A model generated the notes under the pieces. The model was given only the letters and a program-made list of their open reading frames with translations, was not told where the DNA came from and searched no databases. Below, piece by piece: positions 1 to 6,093 of a DNA stretch of 24,696 bases. The translations under genes and the position numbers were made by a program. The stretch's first letter is position 1; every line of letters starts with the position of its first letter. Source of the stretch: Campylobacterales bacterium (GTDB lineage: Bacteria > Campylobacterota > Campylobacteria > Campylobacterales > QNZT01); NCBI GenBank assembly GCA_015489185.1, contig WGAE01000017.1, forward strand, positions 1 through 24,696, written 5' to 3'.

Positions 1-51
1 CAGTTCGAGTGTCCATACCGGATATTTGTCTTTGAAAGTTGATTGTTTCAT
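1..51 (-). CDS. Conserved hypothetical protein, N-terminal fragment (cut by window edge)
   Basis: Only the first 17 codons are present, reading MKQSTFKDKYPVWTLEL on the minus strand, and the frame is still open at the window edge. The start is supported by an AGAGGA ribosome binding site 5 to 6 bases upstream and by a perfect TATAAT box about 30 bases upstream (82-87). The KDKYPVWTLEL opening resembles a small conserved protein of unknown function that I recall from Campylobacterota (possibly the DUF6858 type). Seventeen residues are too few to be sure. It is divergent from the msr gene. Confidence 0.6.
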   Translation of the reverse strand, partial: MKQSTFKDKYPVWTLEL

Positions 52-81
52 TATATTCCTCTATGTTAATTTTAAGGGTGG

Positions 82-87
82 ATTATA
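82..87 (-). promoter_or_regulatory. -10 box for the left-edge gene
   Basis: A perfect TATAAT on the minus strand would start transcription near position 75, leaving a leader of about 24 bases that holds the AGAGGA ribosome binding site of the left-edge gene. No clear -35 box is seen, which is normal for sigma-70 promoters in Campylobacterota, where an AT-rich upstream region replaces it. The same bases read TTATAAAA on the plus strand, so the box might also serve the divergent msr gene. Confidence 0.5.
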
Positions 88-114
88 AAACCTTTTTACA
101 TAAAAACTACACAA

Positions 115-137
115 AAAAAAGATAAACTATCTTTTTT
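115..137 (+). other. AT-rich inverted repeat in the msr leader
   Basis: A 10-base inverted repeat (AAAAAAGATA, loop AAC, TATCTTTTTT) ends about 10 bases before the AAAGG ribosome binding site of the msr gene. It has only two GC pairs, so it would be weak. It could be a small terminator for read-through or a leader hairpin. No function can be assigned from sequence. Confidence 0.3.
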
Positions 138-156
138 GCAAACGAAAGGTTACATT

Positions 157-1122
157 ATGAAAAAAAATGTTTTAATAGTTCTGCTACTGGTTTTTGCCGG
201 CTATTTGTTACTTAACGGGGGAGAGAAAAAGATGGATAAAAAAGAGACGACACAAAATGTAACATTCAAAAAACTTACGCCTGAAGAGGAGCGTGTCATC
301 GTTCATAAGGGCACGGAGATGCCCTATACGGGAAAATATGACAAATTTTTCGAAAAAGGGACTTATGTATGCAAACGGTGCGGCGCGCCGCTTTATCGTT
401 CAGAAGCGAAGTTCAATTCCGGTTGCGGGTGGCCTGCGTTTGATGACGAGATTGAGGGTGCAGTGAAACGTTTGCCTGATCCCGACGGCAGGCGTACGGA
501 GATTGTCTGTGCACGGTGCGGGGCGCATCTGGGGCATGTTTTTGTGGGAGAACAGTTTACGCCGAAAAATACCCGCCACTGTGTTAATTCGATTTCGCTG
601 GAGTTTATTCCAGACGAAGCGACACATGAAGAGACAAAAAAGGCATATTTTGCAGGTGGATGCTTTTGGGGTGTCGAGTACCACTTCGAGAATCTTCCGG
701 GTGTGATCAAAGCCGAAAGCGGCTATATGGGCGGACATAAAGAAAATCCGACCTATCAGGATGTGTGCTATACAAATACGGGACACCTGGAGGTAGTGGA
801 AGTGACGTATGATCCTGCGAAGATCGATTATGAAACACTGGCAAAACACTTTTTTGAAATTCATGATCCCACCCAGACAAACGGGCAGGGACCGGATATA
901 GGGGAGCAGTATCTTTCGGCGGTTTTTTATAACGATGAAGAGGAGAAAAAGACTATAGAAAAACTTATAGGCATTTTGGAATCAAAGGGTTATAAAGTGG
1001 CAACCAAGTTGATTCCGGCGAAATCACATCCGTTTTACAAGGCGGAGGAGTATCATCAGGATTATTACTTTAAAAATCACAAACAACCCTATTGCCACAC
1101 CTACACAAAAAGATTCGACTAA
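157..1122 (+). CDS. msrBA: Peptide methionine sulfoxide reductase, exported MsrB-MsrA fusion
   Basis: This bifunctional enzyme reduces both R- (MsrB) and S- (MsrA) methionine sulfoxide in damaged proteins. The preferred start is the ATG at 157, with AAAGG about 8 bases upstream; an in-frame TTG at 136 lacks this. The 321-residue product begins with a hydrophobic stretch (residues 4-20) that is a signal peptide or anchor, so it should act in the periplasm. MsrB is about residues 36-155, with zinc cysteines C72/C75 and C118/C121 and the catalytic C142 in RHCVNS. MsrA is about residues 162-318, with catalytic C169 in GGCFWG and likely resolving cysteines C204 and C313. Neither domain lacks a key residue. 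The gene is monocistronic and converges on the coiled-coil operon. The domain order is B then A. The function is secure; the location is inferred. Confidence 0.93.
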   Translation: MKKNVLIVLLLVFAGYLLLNGGEKKMDKKETTQNVTFKKLTPEEERVIVHKGTEMPYTGKYDKFFEKGTYVCKRCGAPLYRSEAKFNSGCGWPAFDDEIEGAVKRLPDPDGRRTEIVCARCGAHLGHVFVGEQFTPKNTRHCVNSISLEFIPDEATHEETKKAYFAGGCFWGVEYHFENLPGVIKAESGYMGGHKENPTYQDVCYTNTGHLEVVEVTYDPAKIDYETLAKHFFEIHDPTQTNGQGPDIGEQYLSAVFYNDEEEKKTIEKLIGILESKGYKVATKLIPAKSHPFYKAEEYHQDYYFKNHKQPYCHTYTKRFD

Positions 1123-1145
1123 GAGCGCGGAAAATCAGCGCTCTT
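1121..1145. terminator. Shared hairpin between convergent genes
   Basis: An 8-bp perfect stem (AAGAGCGC / GCGCTCTT, 9-base loop) spans the msr stop codon and the end of the converging coiled-coil gene. The symmetrical position between two converging genes suggests a bidirectional terminator. The T-run is short on the plus strand; on the minus strand a TCTTTTTG follows some 8 bases later. Efficiency is therefore uncertain. Confidence 0.5.
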
Positions 1146-1866
1146 TGAGTCTCAAAAGAGCTTCTTTATACGTTTTGATTTTTTCACGCCATATGTCGGA
1201 TTCTTTTTTCAAAGAGGCGATTTTTGTCTGCAGCTCATTTTCATAAGTTGCATATTTTGCTTCAATTTCTTCAAGCTCTTTTTGCAATTGTGTGATTGCA
1301 TTTTTCAAACTTGTCTGTTCTTCTTCCAGCGTCTTTTTTTGTGCTTCGATACGACTATGACGTGTTTGTAAGTCAGCGAGGGCGTCTTGTTCACCGATTA
1401 GTTTATTTTCCAGTTTACGAAGCTTCTCTTTTACCGCTTCCAGTTTTTGTGAAAGAGTCTGGATCGAATCTTTACCAATTTCATGTAAAATTTCCGCTTT
1501 TTTGTTTTTCAGTGTATCGATAACAGTAGCGATACCGGCATAGTGATCTTTGATGGTCTCTGTCGCCTTTTTCACTTGTTGCAGGTTCTTTTGGTGTTTG
1601 GCGATGGTCTCTTTTTGTGCTTCGATCTCCTGTGCGATTTTCTCTGCCTCTTTTAGCTCTTTGGAGCGGGTTTCACGCATTTTAAGATATTTTTCTTCCT
1701 GTATTGCGGCTTGTTCCCGGTTATAGGCGATCTTTTCTTCTAGCTCTGAAAGTGCCGGGCGATATTGCTCTTTGGCAGTAAAAAGTGTATAGAGATAGCC
1801 GGTGATCAAGCCGGTTAACAATACCAGCCCCAGACATATTTTGAATGTACTAATCAATTCGAACAT
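1135..1866 (-). CDS. Membrane-anchored coiled-coil protein (243 aa)
   Basis: I do not recognise a named family. Residues about 5-30 form one membrane segment, and from about residue 35 to the end the protein is almost continuous heptad-like coiled coil, rich in Glu, Lys, Gln and Leu with no Cys. It should be a bitopic inner-membrane protein with a long rod on one side. An AAGGAG ribosome binding site lies 7 bases before the ATG, inside the end of the upstream gene, and only one base separates that gene's TGA from this ATG. It is the third gene of an operon with another anchored coiled-coil protein and an anchored OmpA-domain protein. A structural role across the envelope is inference. Similarity to SMC- or tropomyosin-like proteins would be coiled-coil composition only. 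Confidence 0.8.
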   Translation of the reverse strand: MFELISTFKICLGLVLLTGLITGYLYTLFTAKEQYRPALSELEEKIAYNREQAAIQEEKYLKMRETRSKELKEAEKIAQEIEAQKETIAKHQKNLQQVKKATETIKDHYAGIATVIDTLKNKKAEILHEIGKDSIQTLSQKLEAVKEKLRKLENKLIGEQDALADLQTRHSRIEAQKKTLEEEQTSLKNAITQLQKELEEIEAKYATYENELQTKIASLKKESDIWREKIKTYKEALLRLKER

Positions 1867-1867
1867 C

Positions 1868-2755
1868 TCATAGCTCCTTGTCCGTCACGGTGCGGCGTTT
1901 GAAGAGTTTGTCTATCCATCGGTTGCGGTCGGTTTTGTGCACGAAAGCGCTAATTTCTCTATCAAGAGTATCGGGAAGAACGAACAATTTTCGTAAAACA
2001 CCGCTTTTGGTTTGTTGCGATATGTTCATATCCTGTTCCCGATAGGATTTTAACGCATATTCATAATTGAGCGCACTGATTTTCAAATCTTCGACATTTT
2101 GTTGATGTGCCTGCAGCGGCTTACGATATTTTTTGTCGATTGCTTCAAGCGCGTTTTGAAGATCTTTGAGGGCATATTTCTTTTCATGAACGGTTTCATG
2201 AAGCTGTTTGTTTTGCTCTCTTAGTTTTTTCCTCTCTTCTTTGAGCATAGCAATATCGTTATGGTAGGATTCCAGCAGTGCTTTTGTGTCACCGAGTTTC
2301 GTTTCTGTTTCAAGAGATTGTGTTTCTGTTTGTTCGATGGCGTTACGCAGGTTCCTGATCGCTTCCAGCTCTTTTTCGAGTCGCTGTACCTCTTCTTCCA
2401 GGGCGGCAATTGTGGTATCCGAGGTTTCGATACGTTCATGAAGTTCTCGTGCTTCTTCTTCCAATGCTGTGATCTGTTGCAAGATCTCAGCTTCCTGACG
2501 AGAGAGTGCTTCAAGTTCTGTTTTTTTGTCGATAAAGTGTTGATGTACTTTCTCGTACTCTTTTTGAAAAAGATTACTTTTCTCAAGTGCCTGTGCGTAA
2601 AGGGCAGCCTCTTGTTTATTTTCTTCTTCCAGTTGTGCGATCTTATTTTGGAACTTTGTTTCGTATGCTTTTTTGCGCAACAAGTGCGCCAGAAAGAAAC
2701 CGATCAGAAACGCAAAAAGAAAGAGAATAATGATCATCTGCATTTTTTCAGTCAT
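1868..2755 (-). CDS. Membrane-anchored coiled-coil protein (295 aa)
   Basis: This protein of unrecognised family has a membrane segment at residues about 6-26, a basic stop (RKK), and a long coiled coil from about residue 35 to 220. It ends in a non-coiled C-terminal part of about 70 residues rich in Arg, Lys and aromatics. The architecture matches the next gene, so the two could pair as hetero-coiled-coils. The ATG is preceded by AAGGAG at 8 bases and overlaps the end of the OmpA-family gene by 8 bases, which points to translational coupling. The distinct C-terminal end is the part most likely to carry a specific binding function. No enzymatic motif is visible. Confidence 0.8.
   Translation of the reverse strand: MTEKMQMIIILFLFAFLIGFFLAHLLRKKAYETKFQNKIAQLEEENKQEAALYAQALEKSNLFQKEYEKVHQHFIDKKTELEALSRQEAEILQQITALEEEARELHERIETSDTTIAALEEEVQRLEKELEAIRNLRNAIEQTETQSLETETKLGDTKALLESYHNDIAMLKEERKKLREQNKQLHETVHEKKYALKDLQNALEAIDKKYRKPLQAHQQNVEDLKISALNYEYALKSYREQDMNISQQTKSGVLRKLFVLPDTLDREISAFVHKTDRNRWIDKLFKRRTVTDKEL
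2183..2202. repeat. Two adjacent copies of the over-represented palindrome TTCATGAA
   Basis: TTCATGAA occurs at 2183-2190 and 2195-2202, inside a coding region (His-Glu codon pairs). Other copies are at 2435, 4767, 5193, 6273, 9901, 12013, 17582, 22250 and 23986. Five copies (4766, 5192, 6272, 9900, 12012) extend to the 10-base palindrome CTTCATGAAG. About 0.6 copies of the 8-mer would be expected from base composition in this length (rough hand estimate). Confidence 0.6.
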
Positions 2756-3881
2756 GGCTTTGCTCCTTTACGATCTCAATCTCGACACGGCGATTACGTT
2801 TGTCATACGGGTTTTGGGTCAACGGCTTCTCTTCACCGTATCCGACGGCTTCAAGTTTCTTGACTTTGATATGATGCGCATGCAGATAGTTTTTGACACT
2901 CTCCGCACGTCTTTGACTGAGTTGTTTATTGTAAGCGGCGGAACCGCTGGCATCCGTATGTCCGAGAATACGCAATCGCTCGATCTCTTCACTGTTTTTG
3001 TTAACCAGAGCGATAATTTTGTCCAGTATCTGTTTGCTGGTCAATGTCAGTTCATTGCTGTTGCGTTTAAAGTAGATCGGATGTGTTTTCAGGATCGCGT
3101 TGATATCTTTTTGAATATTCTCAATGCGTTTTTGTTGCAGATCCTTCAAAGTCGTTTGATTTTGATCACTGTTTTGTGTTTCTCCTTGCTCTTTTGCAGT
3201 ATCCTCCGGTTTTAGAGTAGCTCCAATTTCAGGAGAGGTTTTGTTCATATCTGTTTGTTGTGTCGTGATATCGGATAGGTTTTCTTCTGAAACGGAAGGA
3301 AGTGTGAGATTGGCATCGACCTTAAAGCCTTTTTCGCTAAGACGCTCAAGTAGAGATTCTGTTGCATCGCGACTTTTTGCATTAGGAAGTGTTGCGACGA
3401 TAGAGAGGTTTTTGTCTTTGATTGTAAGCTGCACATGTTGCCAATTGTTTTGGTGAATTGCTTCCAGCAGGTTCAGAGCATCCTCTTGCCAGTCGACTTC
3501 TTTGATTGTTTCGTTGAATTCTGTCGAAAGATCACATTCGGAGGAGTTGCACAGACGGGAGAGCGATTCAACAAGATCGATTGTCTCATTCTGTTTATTC
3601 AAGGCAACGTGCAACGTCGGTTTCGGATCGCTTCTGTACAGAAGTGATGCGGGAATTTGCGCAATTGTTTTCTCTTTTGCAGTTTCTTCGTTTGCAAGTT
3701 CTTCAACCGGTAGTGTTCGGTTTTCGTCAGTTAGATCTGTTGTGACAGCCTGTACAACTGTTTCAGTCGATTGATTCAACTCTGCTGAAGCGGTCAATTG
3801 GGAGCGGTTGTTTTGAATACACGTAAATGTGATGAGTACGGCGATCAGACTACCCAAAAATAAAGTGATTTTACTGGCCAT
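2748..3881 (-). CDS. Membrane-anchored OmpA-family (peptidoglycan-binding) protein
   Basis: The start is placed at the ATG at 3881 (MASK), with GGAGGG about 8 bases upstream, rather than at the in-frame ATG at 3917; the product is 377 residues. Residues about 5-23 form an uncleaved anchor or signal; there is no good lipobox before C21. A domain at about 85-195 looks like a BON or other small alpha/beta fold and carries C111 and C116. A Gln/Thr/Asn-rich linker follows. Residues about 266-372 are an OmpA C-terminal-like domain, with GHTDASG at 307-313, QRRAESVKNYL at 323-333 and NRRVEI at 363-368, including the D and R that bind the diaminopimelate of peptidoglycan. It heads an operon with two anchored coiled-coil proteins, like a MotB- or TolR-style wall anchor, but no MotA/TolQ-type channel gene is present. 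Confidence 0.85.
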   Translation of the reverse strand: MASKITLFLGSLIAVLITFTCIQNNRSQLTASAELNQSTETVVQAVTTDLTDENRTLPVEELANEETAKEKTIAQIPASLLYRSDPKPTLHVALNKQNETIDLVESLSRLCNSSECDLSTEFNETIKEVDWQEDALNLLEAIHQNNWQHVQLTIKDKNLSIVATLPNAKSRDATESLLERLSEKGFKVDANLTLPSVSEENLSDITTQQTDMNKTSPEIGATLKPEDTAKEQGETQNSDQNQTTLKDLQQKRIENIQKDINAILKTHPIYFKRNSNELTLTSKQILDKIIALVNKNSEEIERLRILGHTDASGSAAYNKQLSQRRAESVKNYLHAHHIKVKKLEAVGYGEEKPLTQNPYDKRNRRVEIEIVKEQSHD

Positions 3882-3915
3882 TGAAAACTCCCTCCGGATT
3901 ACATCATTAAAAAAC

Positions 3916-3921
3916 ATGATA
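3916..3921 (-). promoter_or_regulatory. Possible -10 box of the OmpA/coiled-coil operon
   Basis: TATCAT on the minus strand lies about 35 bases before the preferred ATG of the OmpA-family gene. This would give a leader of about 28 bases carrying the GGAGGG ribosome binding site. A transcript starting here would exclude the upstream in-frame ATG at 3917, which supports the shorter protein. The box is one mismatch from consensus and there is no -35 evidence. Confidence 0.35.
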
Positions 3922-3936
3922 CATCAGAAATGATGT
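3921..3936 (-). terminator. Weak hairpin plus T-run downstream of the propeller lipoprotein gene
   Basis: ACATCA and TGATGT form a 6-bp stem with a TTTC loop. On the minus strand six T follow after another 6 bases. Its place just after the lipoprotein gene and before the OmpA operon suits a terminator separating two units. The stem is short and the T-run is offset, so this is tentative. Confidence 0.3.
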
Positions 3937-3943
3937 CGTGACG

Positions 3944-3955
3944 CTGAAATTTCAG
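3944..3955. promoter_or_regulatory. 12-base perfect palindrome in the spacer
   Basis: CTGAAATTTCAG is a perfect palindrome in the 96-base spacer upstream of the OmpA/coiled-coil operon. It lies about 25 bases upstream of the proposed -10 box, where an activator could bind. No known operator is recognised. Confidence 0.25.
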
Positions 3956-3977
3956 TGATTTGTCGATGTTCAGGGAA

Positions 3978-4754
3978 TTATCGGATACCAAAGTCGGCAG
4001 ATCGATATTTCAATACCGCACCGTTGTCATCTGTCAAATAGAGGTTCCCCCGATTATCAAATGTTATACCTTCCTGCGCGAATTTCGGTAGTTTTATTTT
4101 TCGGTCAATTTTTTTTTCGCTGAAGTTATAGCGATAGAGTCGATTGTTGGTGTCGCTGACCATATATAAAAATCCGTTTCTATAGGCAAGTCCGGCAATA
4201 TCTTTTTTGCGAGGATCGATGAACGCCTTGATCGCTACTTTGTTTTTTTGCAAATCCTTTGTTTTGACCATAATAATGACCGAAGGATCACTGTGAGGGT
4301 ATTTATGATGTGACTGGTTACTTAAAAAGAGCAATTTCCCGTCTTCGGAGAGTGTGATGCCTTCAAGGCCGTACTCTTTATCTTTTAGAAGCAGTTTTTC
4401 TCCCCGAAACGTACGTTTGATTGAGACTTCCTTTTTGATATGGAGGGTTTGACTGTCGATGAGAAGAATATTATCTTTTCCCTCTACAGCTGCGTAAAGC
4501 ATATGCAATTTTGGATCGCAGGTGATTCCTTCCAGGTCATAATCTCCCAGATGATTTTGCCTGAGGATCTTACCGTCGGTTGCAAGTTCGTAGAGGATGC
4601 CCCGGTCGCTGACTGCAAAGAGCGTGTTTTGCAGGGAGTCGTAACAGATGCCGGAAGCTTCCGGCATTTTGGTGATGCGATGTTTGGGAGGAGAGAGTGG
4701 ATTGGCGCAAGCGGCTAGAAACAGAAGCGGCAGCAGAACGGTTTTTAGTTCCAT
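3978..4754 (-). CDS. Outer-membrane lipoprotein, SdiA-regulated-type beta-propeller
   Basis: The 258-residue protein has a lipoprotein signal: a hydrophobic stretch followed by LAAC with the lipid cysteine at C16. Ala at +2 predicts sorting to the outer membrane. The rest repeats short strands with recurring ASGI, LEGIT, YGLEGITL, AGLAY and QEGITFD motifs, as in the SdiA-regulated (YjiK-like) family of six-bladed propellers. The family has no settled biochemical role, and binding of a small ligand or partner protein is only inference. Its ATG overlaps the end of the phosphatase gene by 10 bases, so the two genes are probably co-translated. Length is usual for the family. Confidence 0.8.
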   Translation of the reverse strand: MELKTVLLPLLFLAACANPLSPPKHRITKMPEASGICYDSLQNTLFAVSDRGILYELATDGKILRQNHLGDYDLEGITCDPKLHMLYAAVEGKDNILLIDSQTLHIKKEVSIKRTFRGEKLLLKDKEYGLEGITLSEDGKLLFLSNQSHHKYPHSDPSVIIMVKTKDLQKNKVAIKAFIDPRKKDIAGLAYRNGFLYMVSDTNNRLYRYNFSEKKIDRKIKLPKFAQEGITFDNRGNLYLTDDNGAVLKYRSADFGIR

Positions 4755-5197
4755 AAGTTCTCTTTCTTCATGAAGTCTTTGACTGCGATATCGAGCATCG
4801 AAAAGACTTTGTGAAAGCCTTCGAAATCTTTAAAGAAGTAGGGATCGGGTACATCCGCACCGTTGAAATTTCCGTAATCTCCTATCAAATATACGTTTTC
4901 AAAGCCTCTTGAAAGCAGTTCGTTGCGGTTGTCGTTGTCCATTGCAACGATATAATCGAATCGGCGCGCATCTTTGGGATGGACTTTTCTGGCACGCAAT
5001 GTAGAGATATCAATACCGTGTTTAAGGGCGATTTTGACTGCATTATCGCAAGGCGGCTCGCCAATGTGCCAGTGAGATGTTCCCGCCGAATCGATATGTA
5101 GCGGTAAATTGTAATCTGCGGCAATTTTGGTGGCGATCCCTTCAGCGATTGGGGAACGGCAGATATTTCCCAGGCAGACAAACAGAATCGACTTCAT
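4745..5197 (-). CDS. Low-molecular-weight protein-tyrosine-phosphatase family protein
   Basis: The 150-residue cytoplasmic protein has the phosphatase loop C8-L-G-N-I-C-R14-S15 right at the N-terminus. The general-acid aspartate is in D118-P-Y. These are the full catalytic set of the family, and the length is typical. It removes phosphate through a cysteinyl-phosphate intermediate. The ribosome binding site AAGGG lies about 7 bases upstream. It is divergent from a fructosamine-kinase-family gene, with only 59 bases between the starts. In animals a family member (LMW-PTP-A) is the protein-ribulosamine-5-phosphatase that works with such kinases, so a deglycation role is as plausible here as tyrosine dephosphorylation. 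The gene is co-transcribed with a propeller lipoprotein. Confidence 0.9.
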   Translation of the reverse strand: MKSILFVCLGNICRSPIAEGIATKIAADYNLPLHIDSAGTSHWHIGEPPCDNAVKIALKHGIDISTLRARKVHPKDARRFDYIVAMDNDNRNELLSRGFENVYLIGDYGNFNGADVPDPYFFKDFEGFHKVFSMLDIAVKDFMKKENLWN

Positions 5198-5218
5198 GAA
5201 GTTCCCTTTTGCTTTTTG

Positions 5219-5227
5219 TGTTATAAT
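5219..5227 (+). promoter_or_regulatory. Extended -10 promoter of the kinase-nspC pair
   Basis: TGTTATAAT (TG-N-TATAAT) is a consensus extended -10 element on the plus strand. It predicts a transcript starting around 5234 with a leader of about 22 bases. The leader has no convincing Shine-Dalgarno before the ATG at 5257. The divergent phosphatase promoter must overlap the same 59-base spacer (TATTAT/TATAAC on the minus strand), so the two units may compete or be co-regulated. Confidence 0.55.
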
Positions 5228-5256
5228 AGTAAAAAAAAGTTATAAAAGTAATATAT

Positions 5257-6093
5257 ATGAAAGAGAAAGTTGCGCAAATTTTAGGAAAACCGATCGAGCA
5301 TTGTCAACTGATTACACAAAGTAGCACGACGGCAATCTATAACTGTGACAATAAGGTGGTCGCAAAAGTTGCGCTGGATGATCCGTTTCTGGTCGAAAGT
5401 GAAGAGTTGATGTACGAATATCTGCGCAATAACTCCACACTGCCGATACCCAAAGTTTTCAAGCGTGAGGGGGAAATCCTCCTGACAGAGTTTATCGTTC
5501 ATGATGAACTGGATCAAAAAGAGGCGGAAGCAAACGCGGCGCTGCATCTGGCGAATCTGCATCGTATCAGCTGGGAAGAGGGGTTTGGGTTTGTTGAAGA
5601 TACGGTGATCGGTCCCTATGTGCAGAACAATCCGCAGTATGATTCATGGGTAGAGTTTTTCAAGCGGGAAAGGTTGCTCGATTTTGCGACAAAAGCGTTT
5701 GCGGAAGGGCAGTTACCCGAAGAGACCTATGTCAGGCTCATAGCACTTTGTGATGAATTGGATCAATATCTGAAAGAGCCGAAAAAGTCGTCACTTCTGC
5801 ACGGTGATGTCTGGAGCGGAAATGTTTTGATTCACAGGGGAGAGGTGGTGGCTTTTATCGATCCGGCGCTCTATTACGGACATCATGAAGTCGATCTGGC
5901 GTTTATCATGATGTTCAATACATTCGGCGACAACTTTTTCAAACATTACCATCAGCTTTTCCCGATTGAGGACGATTTTGTTGAAAAGAGGGCGGATATT
6001 TACAATCTCTATCCCTACTTGGTGCATCTGCGTGCGTTTGGAGAGGGGTATTTGCCCTATATTGAACGGATTTTAACAAAATATGGATATTGA
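5257..6093 (+). CDS. Fructosamine kinase family protein (likely protein-ribulosamine/erythrulosamine 3-kinase)
   Basis: The 278-residue protein has the aminoglycoside-phosphotransferase-like kinase fold of the fructosamine kinase family. An N-lobe lysine sits at about K37. The Brenner-type catalytic motif is HGDVWSGN at 182-189, and the metal-binding IDPA at 201-204 is followed by YYGHHEVDLA, a hallmark of this family rather than of antibiotic kinases. Bacterial members phosphorylate the third carbon of ketoamines on glycated proteins, which then break down and free the amine. The divergent phosphatase neighbour supports this role. The last 11 bases overlap nspC, so the two are translationally coupled. 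The start lacks a strong ribosome binding site, but no better one is in frame. Confidence 0.85.
   Translation: MKEKVAQILGKPIEHCQLITQSSTTAIYNCDNKVVAKVALDDPFLVESEELMYEYLRNNSTLPIPKVFKREGEILLTEFIVHDELDQKEAEANAALHLANLHRISWEEGFGFVEDTVIGPYVQNNPQYDSWVEFFKRERLLDFATKAFAEGQLPEETYVRLIALCDELDQYLKEPKKSSLLHGDVWSGNVLIHRGEVVAFIDPALYYGHHEVDLAFIMMFNTFGDNFFKHYHQLFPIEDDFVEKRADIYNLYPYLVHLRAFGEGYLPYIERILTKYGY

Noticed and set aside
2261..2863. 200-residue plus-strand open frame over the coiled-coil gene
   Set aside because: Cys/Phe-rich shadow of Glu/Lys/Gln-rich coiled-coil codons; the minus-strand gene has a strong ribosome binding site and operon context.
5257..6093. Aminoglycoside resistance phosphotransferase
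   Set aside because: The fold is shared, but the YYGHHEVDLA segment after IDPA and the LMW-phosphatase neighbour are typical of the fructosamine kinase family.
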